This document shows positions 21,458 through 31,482 of a stretch of DNA of 64,000 nt, one piece after another. Source of the DNA: Roridomyces roridus. Lineage: Eukaryota > Basidiomycota > Agaricomycetes > Agaricales > Mycenaceae. The notes beneath the pieces are model-generated. The model saw only the letters and a list, made by a program, of their open reading frames with translations, made no database searches and was not told where the DNA came from. The stretch covers positions 558,001 to 622,000 of the forward strand of contig JARKIF010000015.1 in NCBI GenBank assembly GCA_029378245.1, read 5' to 3'. A program made the position numbers and the translations under genes. Positions within the stretch are counted from its first letter, which is position 1. Each line of letters begins with the position of its first letter.

Positions 21458-22312
21458 AGAGGTATGGCGCTATGGCAAGTAGGTTAAGCCTCATATCATG
21501 CCCTGTATTCTTCCACATTTTATCCCGTGGAAGTAGGTAAAGCATGTCTCTTGGAATATATAATACACTCCCGGACAAAAACTCGACAATCTATCACGCG
21601 AGTACCTATCGCTGGCTTGACGATAATTACACTCGGATCATTTTTATCACATTCCACAGTGCCAGAGTCAAGCGCTAGCGCAACGTTGGTCATGAATCCC
21701 TTTGGGGGATCATGATCCACCGATGGAGCTCGCACGCACCTTTCAAATTTCCACCGCCGGAAGACTCTCGTTCGAAACGAAGCTACACTTGGCATTGGCA
21801 TGGGGCGAAACAGAGTTGGGGCGTGGTATCAGAGGGAGATAGATATCTGTATGCAATGCACTGGTCGTTCGGCGGAAGCTGAAATAGACTCTGCGTTGGA
21901 GGCGACAGGGATACATGAAAATTCAATGGCGGAATGTTGTGACGGTACATTGTGCAATCGTAAAGGTAAGTAGGTCGCTTCCTCAGAGAGAGGTTGATGA
22001 ATGGCCTACAGCCCACAGATCTGCAAGAAGTCGATGGTAGAGTTGAAGACTCCGCACATGTACACGGTAGTTGCGGCGAAGAGCTTGGCGTCTTCTGTCT
22101 TCTGAGTTTCAATGACCGCCGGCCACAGCCGCGAGATACGTATCGACCAAGTGAGGACGACGCGCCGAGTCTCCGACGTCCGTTGCTTTGCGTTGATGGT
22201 CTCGGAGCCAACACTGAGCGAGCGAAACGTTTGAGAGCTACCAGGGCCACAAGCGCAGAGGTGATGGTGGTCAAGAAGAAAGAGTCCAGGCCTCCAAAGG
22301 CCGATCAAGGGT
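21458..22312. other. Region between NLR copy 1 and NmrA copy 1
   Basis: Two overlapping minus-strand frames (21783-22274 and 22006-22308) exist, and one starts with a hydrophobic stretch (TITSALVALVAL). Neither shows a recognisable domain. A T-arm-like motif lies at 21766-21782. Short stretches such as ATCGCTGGCTTGACG and AGGTAG-TCGCTTCCTC also occur downstream of NLR copy 2 (about 49435-49570), so this flank was part of the duplicated block. Confidence 0.35.
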
Positions 22313-22364
22313 CAATCAGGCAACATTGATGCTGACATCAGCAAACCCTCCTTTGCTTCGCACG

Positions 22365-22838
22365 CAAGGGGGAGGCAGGAAAAAAAAATCTTATACCCTG
22401 CCCGGAAAAAAATTTAAGCCTTCGGCGGGGGGACCGACCGACCAAGTAGGGCAGTCAGTGATCCGTTTGATGGGATCAGTGATCGCCGACGGTCGGAACA
22501 ATAGCTGGCATCCTTCATCAACCCCCTCGAGCGTTGCCGCGGTGCTACTTAATACGCAATTTTCCGCTGTTCAACTAAGGCTGATCCGTTAATTAACAGA
22601 CCTTTGCTGCCAACCTCGCGCCCAATTCACGCCTGAAAAGGGCAAACAAGCTGGTGGTGGCTTTCCACGTCGCAAACCGCGGTGGCAGCCATTTTGGAAG
22701 CTGAAATGACCCACTTGAAGATGCCCCGGACCTTCAGAGCCGCCGCACAACCCTCACCACGGAAAAAACTTTAAGGTCCCGCCGGGGGGACCGACCGACC
22801 ACCAGGTTCGGGGTGATGGCATCAATGCCTCCCCCTTG
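22365..22838. mobile_element. 474-bp hAT-type MITE upstream of NmrA copy 1
   Basis: The termini are perfect 13-bp inverted repeats, CAAGGGGGAGGCA and TGCCTCCCCCTTG. The 8-bp sequence TTCGCACG flanks both sides (22357-22364 and 22839-22846). An 8-bp duplication with CA-starting TIRs is the hAT signature. The paralogous region before NmrA copy 2 (about 53920-53955) lacks the insert, which confirms the borders. Inside, a segment of about 42 bp containing GGGGGGACCGACCGACCA occurs twice in direct orientation (about 22401-22443 and 22761-22803). No transposase is present. Confidence 0.88.
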
Positions 22839-23094
22839 TTCGCACGAGTCCCACAATCGGCTGGAATGACGATGCCTCCCATCTACTGTGCATCTCGGCG
22901 TTCCAAGCGTCTCAAGCCACATGAGCACCGGTTGGCGACTCCTCCAGCGACGGCTGCCGTACTCAGATACTTACGCTTCAAGAGCGCATTGCATTGGAAA
23001 CGCCCTGTCAAAATGAATCCCGAGATCACCGCCCTTGCCCGCCCGAGAACGCTCATCTCCATCTTACCGACCACCTCCGACTCGACGGCCACCC

Positions 23095-24456
23095 ATGAGC
23101 AACAAGAAGAACATCCTCGTCACCGGCGCCACAGGTCACCAAGGCCGCGCTCTCATCCGTGCTCTCAGCTTGTCCTCCTCCAGCCCCGAATCCGAATCCG
23201 ACTTCCACATCCTTGCACTAACACGAAACCCTTGCTCCTCGCACTCCAAAAGTCTCTCCTCCTCCCACCCCACCCTCGTCTCACTCGTCCAAGGCGATCT
23301 GGACTCCCCGGAGTCGATTCGTGCTGTATTTGACGATGCCGTGCGTGCGGATGGGTCGGGCGGGGTGTGGGGCGTGTTTTGTGTGCTGGCGTTTCCGGGG
23401 CTAGGCGCTGATGCGGATGGTGAGGAGAGGCAGGGAAAGGTGCGTTTAACTCCGTTCCCCCTTCAGCTTGAGTATGAGCTCATTATGGTGAGCTAGCTCC
23501 TCGCGGATCTAGCATTGGAATACGGCGTATCGACTTTCGTATTCTCATCTGTGGAACGAGGTGGGGAGTATTACGACGATCCCAGCGTTCTCGATCGGCG
23601 CGCGAAAGTGAACGTGGAGCGATACATACGGGTGCTCGGAGAGAAAGGGCTGCCATGGACGTACGTATCTGAATTTCTTCCATTGGACGAATGAATGGTC
23701 GCTGATGGACGTAGGATTCTACGTCCCGGATTCTTCATGGAGAACTACGAGGGGATGATTGGGGCTGTTGCGGTGGGTGTGCTGAAGTATGGGCTCAAAC
23801 CTACCACGACGAATCAGCTGGTGGTAAATCGTTGTTCTTGTATACGAGCGAATTCTGATCGTTTCCCTAGGCGGTAGATGACATCGGGTGTGTAGCCGCC
23901 GCCGTGTTCAAGGTCAATCAGTTGCGCATCTATTCTGAGGGGTACGCTCATATTGTCGCAGGAACCTACAAAATACGCGTCCCAGATTTTGGTCATATCC
24001 GGAGAATGTGAGTGCCCACCGCAGTCCGAACGAATTTAACGACAAATCACAGCTTCCACGATGACTCAACAAGAGGAAGCCTACAAAACGGCCACAGGCG
24101 AACCACTCCCCGCCATCCCGAGATTCCTGGCAAGAATCCTCATCGCATTCAACGGGCACACGAAGAATCTGTGAGCGCTCCGAGTCCTTTTCATTCTGAT
24201 ATACAATCGACCCATCTGAATGCCTTCCAGTCTCGCAGACATCGAGCGAGTGCACGACGCGCGGGAAACGGGCAAATGTCCCGAGGTGGGAGCGCAGACT
24301 GCCGCTGCTAGGGAGGCGCATCCGGGGATGATGACGCTCGAACGATGGGCGGCCGCACGGAGAGTGGCTGAGGGAGTGGAGGCCCAGAGCACTGGTAATC
24401 GGACGTGGGGGTGGAATAATATCTCGGTGTTGAGGATGTTGACTGGCAGACAATAA
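23095..24456 (+). CDS. NmrA-like NAD(P)-binding protein, copy 1
   Basis: The gene starts at MSNKKNILVTGATGHQGRAL, a Rossmann fold with the GATGHQG dinucleotide-binding motif of the NmrA/HSCARG branch of atypical short-chain dehydrogenases. These proteins sense NAD(P) redox state or act as oxidoreductases. Seven exons can be joined in frame: 23095-23439, 23497-23660, 23715-23823, then four more to the TAA at 24456. Key stretches are TLVSLVQGDLDSPES, GVSTFVFSSVERGG, LRPGFFMENYEGMIG and TKYASQILVISGE. The C-terminal half (LADIERVHDARETGKCPE, MMTLERWAAARR) is typical of fungal members. The total is about 340 residues, normal for the family, and no lesion was seen. It sits between NLR copy 1 and the zinc-cluster fragment, and a broken duplicate lies at 54202-56062. 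The first ATG with the GxxGxxG motif directly after it was chosen. Confidence 0.88.
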
Positions 24457-24469
24457 TGGGCATGATCAT

Positions 24470-25100
24470 AAGCAGAACATGGGAACACCTGCCACAATCG
24501 TCCGCGGACGTTGGTCAAGGTTCGACTCCTTCACGGGATGGTGTCCTTGTGCGAGTGCTTCTTGTTTTCCGGAAATGCTGACCAGGTTTAGGATCTGATT
24601 CGAATTCTTTTCTCGACGCCGTCAGTAGCATTGAGTCGAGTTCGGAGTCGCTGATATTGTGATTCAAAATCGATAACCCTGTAGGTGGGAATATTTCGGG
24701 AGAGGCTGCGTTCAGCGCAGGCTATGCGATTCGGAATATAGGTACAGTGAGGTAGGCACAACAGGGCAGGCTTTTATACCTACACAAGAGAACAATAAGA
24801 AAGTCCAGAACGTTCCAAATACTTCCATCCGGCTCCAACGGGTTGCGAGCATGGCCAGCATGCTATGCACGTCGTGGTCGGCTTGGCAATACTCCAACAA
24901 ACCCATGCCCATATCCTTCTTCCGTTCAGACCTGACTGATGTCCCTGCAGATGAGCCTCCTCTGACTCTTATTTTCAAGTCGATACCAGTGCCACTTTTT
25001 GATTTCACCCGCGAACGGATTCGGCATGGCCGAAATATGCTCATTGATGAATTGGAGCAGCAATAATATCCCCCGCGTTTCCATCCAATTCAAAAGCAGG
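24470..25100. repeat. Duplicated flank downstream of NmrA copy 1
   Basis: Parts of this stretch recur after NmrA copy 2 (about 56090-56345; shared CTGACTGATGTCCC, GTGCCAC-TTTTGA) and after NLR copy 3 (about 62100-62240; shared GGTCAAGGTTCGA-TCCTTCACG and AGTCGCTGATA-TGTGA). The element GGTCAAGGTTCGACTCCTT (24514-24532) is itself T-arm-like. The stretch marks the borders of an old segmental duplication. No gene is supported; a 71-codon plus frame at 24851-25066 is unremarkable. Confidence 0.55.
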
Positions 25101-25200
25101 TCAGAGTGCAGCAGAGAATCTATATACAATTTTCAGGCAAGGTAAGCAATATTGGACATCCGTTGAATGCCGACAAGATTTCGTATGTCGATTCGATGAT

Positions 25201-25649
25201 TCAGGGCGCGGGGGTGTTGTTCTGGGGCTGCTGGGATTGCGCGAAGGACGATTGCAGTTTGCGATTTCCACAGTCCCAACACGTATTGACGACGACGTTA
25301 GTGTCGTAGCCGTGAGCTCCGCGCTTCTTGAATCGCTGATGGCAGGGATCGCCCAGGCGGCGGCATCGTTCACATTCTGAACATAAATTTATGTGAGATG
25401 GCGGACGAGCCAGGACACGTACTTTGGGCATCGGGGCGCGGCGCTCCCTTGGCATCCTCGTTTAAACCTATCAACCGCGAACTTGTTCAAATGCGATCTG
25501 AAATCCAGGCCCTTGTTCAAATGGAAGGTCAAGACTTGAGGGATGCTACTTGGGATTTTTTTGTGACGCACAGCGCAATCGATGTCCTTTTTCCGGCTCA
25601 TTGAATTGACCTCCGTTCGACTCGAGGTCGGAGCCTGCGCCTCGCTCAT
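25201..25649 (-). pseudogene. Zinc-cluster protein fragment, copy A
   Basis: The minus strand encodes CERCRRLGDPC, then CWDCGNRKLQSS about 20 residues later. The first is C-x2-C-x6-C, and the second would be the same except that the last Cys codon is TCG. The second copy near 62.55 kb keeps that cysteine (CWDCGNRKVRC). Together they resemble a fungal Zn(2)-Cys(6)-like DNA-binding module with a long linker. A second minus frame upstream (25389-25649) could be an earlier exon, separated by a possible 46-nt intron (GTACGT...TTCAG), but no phase joins the two without a stop. No C-terminal part is recognised. I call it a degraded gene fragment and not a working regulator. Confidence 0.45.
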
Positions 25650-26931
25650 CCTTTTTTTCGTTCTTTTTTTTCTTGGCGTAGAGTGAGGCGGTTTACGAGA
25701 TTCGACTACTTATCGTGAGTGGACAGTGGCATGGAGTGCCTGTGCTGAGATTTTGCTCATGACTAATCTTGCCCACGGGCCGTGGATCCGATCAGTGTTG
25801 ATCAATGATACATGATCGTGGATAGTATGGAAGGCCGGACAGTCGGGCTTGTCAATCAGACGTCGGCTCACGTTTTTGGAAATCGGACCCGGGAACCTCT
25901 CTCTTACGTACAGTTACGTTCAAATCAAGAGTGCTACGAAGGGGGACCACGGGCGACCTGAAGTGCCGTGAGCGCGGTGCGATGATTGACAACGTACACA
26001 GGGAGACGTCAAGGGTTGAATAAGTATTCCTGCTACCGTTAGGTACAGGTTTCTATAGGGCGCCCTATTTTCTGGTTTTTGCGGGCGATCACGTTTTTGT
26101 CGTTCGTTTTTTGCGTCAGCACTGATGTATCCAGCCAAATGCTGCGCCAAGCCGATGATTGCCGAACTCCCAACGCAATATCGATGACCTCGTGGTCCGG
26201 GAGCAGTCGTATCCGACAGGCTTTTCAACATCTGTGCAAATGCCATGCAGAGATGTCGGGTTCTTTGCCGAAAGAGATTCCCAAGAGTGCCACAGTGAGG
26301 TAAACCCCTTCCGAACGCCTTGCTCTCTGCTTGCTCCTGCTTGACATAAGTCCTCGTTCTCAACTGCCACCACCCTCCACCTTGGAAGCCTCGACAAGAT
26401 AATTTGATTCTTGTTCTCTCTTGCGGCTTGCCAAGCTTTTACGCTGCCTCTTGAGCCTTGCAAGTTGCTTGAGCCTCCACCACAGGCCGGCGCGCAACCG
26501 GCATGACAGACCTGAGACAACGAAAGTTCTCCTGGGTTGAGGCTCGATCGTCGACGGCTTATTTTAGAGGTTGAATCTTGAATTCAATTGGGTTGAACAA
26601 TAAGTTTCCATTGCACAAGCTGAAACAACTCTGTACTGAGATGAATTGACGGGCCACACTGACTGCAGTCCCTTGAATGAATGGTGCTGTATCATTTCTC
26701 CCGTCCTCTGTGACTTTCAACTGACATTTTTTTGACTCAATTCCATTTTGGATCCTTCAAGTTGGATGGCAGGAGCGAGGGAGTGCGGCGCACCGACGAG
26801 CGACCCCTGCAACATGGTGTATAATGAGATTGTACTTATGTTGCACCGTCAAATGCTGTTTTTCAAGTCTTATGTGTTGATTCTAGCCCTGCTTCATCAG
26901 GAAAACTGGGGGTCACTGGAGAGCACTGTGT
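25650..26931. other. Repeat-bearing intergenic region, no gene
   Basis: No coding region is supported; minus frames at 25920-26363 and 26116-26520 have no recognisable content. A segment at about 25827-25892 (with GGCCGGACAGTCGGGCTTG) is present in inverted orientation at about 34162-34226, so it is a dispersed repeat. Confidence 0.45.
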
Positions 26932-26983
26932 AGTGCTGCATAGCGCCATAGTGCCCATAGATACATCCCCGCTATGCAGCACT
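26932..26983. repeat. Perfect 14-bp inverted repeat (hairpin)
   Basis: AGTGCTGCATAGCG at 26932-26945 pairs with its exact inverse at 26970-26983 around a 24-nt loop. Further copies of the GCAGCACTATG sequence follow to about 26999. It is probably one end of a small palindromic element together with the hairpin at 27509-27550, because both use CATAGTG words. Confidence 0.7.
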
Positions 26984-27508
26984 ATGCAGCACTATGCAGT
27001 AGCTCCTTGCTGACGCTTCGTGTAGACAGTTCCAAAATTAAGTCCTCTGGACCCGCACCGTGACAGCACTTGATGGAATACAACGGCGAAGTGGAACAAA
27101 AGTAGAATGAAAAAAGGCATAATTTCACTAGTATCTAATACAGTGGCAACGGGAATGAATCTACACGGCGCGCGCATGCGAATGACTTGAACAATACAAC
27201 GAATTGACGACCAGCAAGTACACGAACCCTGACTTCTCAGCGACTCGAATTGGACTCGAACGACTCTCCTGGCTCGGCGGCACGGATGGACGAACACAGG
27301 TACCCGCGGGGAATTCGGGGTCGGATTGGTGCTTCGAGAATGGTGGTGTTAAGGGAGGTGGGGGAGCAATGGGGGAGAGGAGGGTAGTGCACGACACGAA
27401 CCCACCGCTTAAATGGATTCCAGCCTTGTTGTGGCCGCCGTGTCAAACAAGTCAATTCGAAACGGACAGGCATGTCAAGCCGCCAAGCGACAGAGATGCC
27501 AAAGTGAC

Positions 27509-27550
27509 CCATAGTGGCCATAGTACTGCAGAGTACTATGGGCACTATGG
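27509..27550. repeat. Near-perfect 19-bp hairpin with 4-nt loop
   Basis: CCATAGTGGCCATAGTACT (27509-27527) is followed by the loop GCAG and the inverse arm at 27532-27550, with one mismatch. Extra CTATGG words continue to about 27560. The sequence shares GCCATAGTGCCCATAG in inverse orientation with 26943-26960, about 570 bp away, suggesting both belong to one element. Minus and plus frames across 27161-27617 are not recognised. Confidence 0.7.
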
Positions 27551-28012
27551 CTACTATGGCTCGGCTGGTGTTTTCCTGATGTTGCAATTGCTGCAGGGAT
27601 GAATAAGTACTAGCCACCGTCCACTACCTTAGCATCAGGTTCAATAGAACTTGCCATGCTCAACAATTGATGTTGACATTGGCCCCGCTCAATGGTAGCA
27701 GGCCGTGCCGCTTGCCGGCCCTACAGCTTTATTTGAACAGTGATACAAGGGAGATGATTGAGAGGAATAGACGGGGATTCGACGCGGGGCGAGCCACTCA
27801 CGCCAATTACGAGATCGGGCTATGTGGAGTCTTGGCCCCACTCCACGAAATAATCAACTCACGCAGAAGCGAAGAGATGGAAGTAGAAACAGAGGATCTG
27901 GATCGATGTTTGCGTCAAGATTGTTGGAGGGTTCGACGAGAAGAGTCACATACCGGACTACAAAGGAGCAGAATGACAATTGCTAACTGTGCACACGTGT
28001 TATTCCCCAAGT
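27551..28012. other. Intergenic, no gene recognised
   Basis: A 118-codon plus frame at 27667-28023 has no domain, signal peptide or splice pattern that I recognise. Confidence 0.35.
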
Positions 28013-31000
28013 GTTGTTTATGAGGTCAGTTATCGTCAAATATTCTTAAGGTTACAACTGGATATTGTGCTACGTACGTGGACTCTCAAATGTATATTGT
28101 GCTACGTACATGAACTGTCAAAATTGCATTTGTACATGTCAAACATGTCCATGTACCGTTGTTTCATGCACAGAGACACGAAATTGGACAGAAACAGCCG
28201 GGAATTGAACCATGTACAACACTCTTGTGGTGTAGCCATGTACATGTTGACATGTACATGCACATGTGCGTTTGTACAATGAGCATGAGCTCGGTAATCT
28301 AATCTCCCCCATCAACGGGTCAATCCCAACCCAACGGTAGCCGAGATTGAATTACTCACATCCCAACTTCTTTCAAATCCCATCGTACTCATACCTACCC
28401 ATCCGTCTCCCAAGCCGATCCCAACGGCAATCAAGATCACGATAGGCATCCGGGCATCGTGTTTGTTGGTGTTTGAAACACTCCTTGTTCCTGTACCACC
28501 ACCATCTCCGATAGGCTCCCTCTGCTTCCTCCCCCTCTTCGATCCTCATCCCTCTCACCGTGTGCTCTAGCGACGACATGATGTGATTCGGCAATTCTTT
28601 TTCTTTCCTCCCACCATCTTCTCCCTCTCCCCTCCGCTCGCTATTGTTCCTCATCCCTCGCCTCAAGCCTGCTCTGCCCCGCCGTTAGGATTCATCTTGG
28701 ATAGCCGTCACCTCCCGCCCCAACGAAGATCACGCCGCTCCCTCCGCTCCCTCGAGTATTCGCTCGCTCTCATGTACGGCGGCGGCCTCTTCACACCCTT
28801 GAATCCATGCCGGTATCCAGGGTTCTGAGCCGCTGTGACCATTCCGTCTCCCACTCTCGTCGTCGTTTGGCCCGCTCAAGCTTCCGCCGCCTTGAAAACT
28901 TCCCACCCGCCCCAACATAGATTGAAGCTGCCAATAATATGAAGAATGAAGCAGAACAAACCACGAGCCATTCGGAAGACCCTCCCCATCTCTCTCGCTG
29001 CCCCTCCACGTCCCGTCAAACCAATCACGGATCGACCGGGAATTTACAGTTCCATCCCTTCTTTCAATGCCCGATGTTCTCGTCGTCTTCTTTCCCAACC
29101 ATCTATCTGCTCCATTCCGCAACCACTCTTCCATGTACACTTGGTGTAAATAGCACGTGTATGTATGTAGCATTGAATTGATTCACATTCTATATAATTT
29201 ACATAATATGTGCTCTTTCGGGTCTTTTGAAATCTCTCGGACAACTTTCCAAAGCCGACGACGACTTGGCAAAGTCCTCAAAGACCACGGCAGGTCTTTG
29301 GGGTGGTAGGGTACACCACTCTGTGGAGACCTATGGACTTTTGGCTCGAACCCCGAAGTCCTCAAAGTCCTCAGAGTGCTTCTTGTAGTTTTACTGATCA
29401 TGAATGCCGTCCGCAAACTTGTTCTCCCCGTCTGACATCATTCTTGCACTCTGAGCTTTCCCTGCCTCAGTCCGGCTCTTGGATTGTGTCTCCACGACTG
29501 TCACCCTTGGTCTGATCCCACTAGATCACCCGCCGTCTCACACTTACTCCCGTCATTTCCTTCTGGATTAGTGCCGTGCCGGACATGCTGAACTTTGGAT
29601 TCCAGCATGTATAAGCTCCCTAATCCCAGGTTTGGTTACTTGGCTCCTCACACAGATCTCAGGGGCCGGCGAAGACTTTCAGGAATGAAACACCCGTCTA
29701 GGGCAATAGATGGTCATTCCAGGATTGGCAACAGGCTGTAACTGGCAGGAAGCTGCCGGGCTATCAAGTTGACTTGCAAGAACCTACCCGTTCTCTGGCT
29801 GGCCAGCCCAAGATCTTAAATATTTGAATATTATTCGGTTTCTCTTGAGTGATGGATCACAGAACCAGGTTCGGCTCCCAACTACTTTCAGAGACTCACT
29901 TGGTTTTATGCCAGGTTCAGATTCATCAATCGAGTAGAGGCAAGGCCGGTGAAGGCAACCCGTTGAGAGAGCAGGGAGCCTGGAGGAGCACCTTAACCCT
30001 GTAATCTCCCCAATTCTAACCAGGACTACAATCTGAAAAGTGTCAGCACACTCAGAAGGGAGAAGACGAGAACTCATCTCCAACACATCCCATCAGCATT
30101 GGTAAGTTTCTTGCGGCGGCGGATTCACGGAGGGAGGGTGGTTGGACTGGGGAACCCTTGTTGGGCAGGAGAGGGAGAAGGAGAGAAATAAGGACGACAC
30201 ACCAAGGTCCCCAGCTATGAATACAATCTCCGTCTTGATCATGGGTAGGGCAGGGATCCTGACTCAGAGATGACAAACCTGACAATTGCAAAGAGTCTTA
30301 CTTGTAGAGTTGACTGAGACTCACTCAGGCTTATTCTCACAGTTGATTTCAGGTCCTCTCGACTTTTCCAAGGCAGCAGGAGATATCAGATCAAAATTAC
30401 AAGTGACCCGATGTTGAACCATATACTGACTTTGTACTTACTTGCCTACTTGATGCAGTGGAACGGGGAAATTTGGAATTTGAGGTGATATATCATATGG
30501 GGCCCTGACTGAGTGACTTTCTGTGAGAGAGGACAATTTGTGTTTGCCAATTTACGGGTGAATCAAGTCCATCACGAAATACATTCCCACAGTTCAATGT
30601 TCCATTTGGGTTGACAGAGATTCAGGGAACTTACTGGAATCAAAAGCTGGAGTCAGACAATCAGCAAGCCTGAGATTTGGAATTTTGAAGCAGAGATAAA
30701 GATCTGTGGCTGTGGGAGACTGGGTCCTACACAGCATTTGTGTGGATTTTGGTCACAAGGTTGAACTGTGAAGTATGGTCAGGGACAGTTCCCTAACCTT
30801 GGAATTGTGGCTAGCATCCTTCAAATAGCATGACACAGTAGGTTCAGACAGAAATCATCTATGACAATGCTTCACATCCTCCCACTTGCTCCTATCAATA
30901 CCAAATCAAGGCTTGATCAAAGCATCATTCAGAAATGATGGAATTCCAGTGGGCCTGGCTTTGAACTCCAAAATTTGATTCCAATACCACAGGAATGGCC

Positions 31001-31482
31001 AAATGTTGCCACTGATACCCATCAGGAATCAACCATGGCTGGGATTGGGTTGGGAATTGCCACAGCAGTTGGGTTTGATGTGGGAAGCCTAAAATAATTG
31101 GGAAATGATGCCAAGGTGGTTGGGATTCCCACGGTTTCAGGGCTTGGATGAGATAACGATGGGATGGCTAGATCACATGGTAAATGTACATGCACATGTT
31201 GAATTCTACATCTGTGCAATGTACATGTGCAATATGGAAGTGCATGTACATGATGCGCGAGCATATGCCCATGTCTCTGTACACGAAAGTGGTACCTCTG
31301 TCCATGAAAGTAGCACCTCTGTGCATGGTGCAATGTACAATAAAGTTGCACAAACACATGATAGATGTACAATAAAGATGTTCAAGCTCATGATAGCTGT
31401 ACATAACAGTCTGTTGTTTGCACGAAAGATAGTACAAATGCAAGGACATATATTTGACGAAAAATGACTTTATAGTTGTTGC
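28013..31482. mobile_element. Possible 3.5-kb TIR element with ACATGTAC-rich ends
   Basis: The inner ends look like inverted copies: TATGAGGTCAGTTATCGTCAAATAT at about 28018-28042 matches, with several mismatches, the reverse complement of about 31449-31473. Next to each end lie dense clusters of TGTACATG words (about 28125-28275 and 31185-31400), as in subterminal repeats of some DNA transposons. The interior has only weak frames. One minus frame at 28791-29009 contains a hydrophobic stretch (WLVVCSASFFILLAASIYVG) followed by an Arg-rich tail, and I cannot name it. From 29.6 to 31.0 kb there is almost no open frame. Borders and target duplication are not fixed, so this is tentative. Confidence 0.4.

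Noticed and set aside
22006..22308. Possible membrane-protein exon on the minus strand
   Set aside because: A hydrophobic stretch exists only in one of two overlapping frames and no neighbouring exons could be joined.
24505..24540. tRNA gene suggested by GGTCAAGGTTCGACTCCTT
   Set aside because: Only a T-arm-like stretch is present, shared with 56.1 and 62.1 kb as part of a duplicated flank; no acceptor, D- or anticodon arm.
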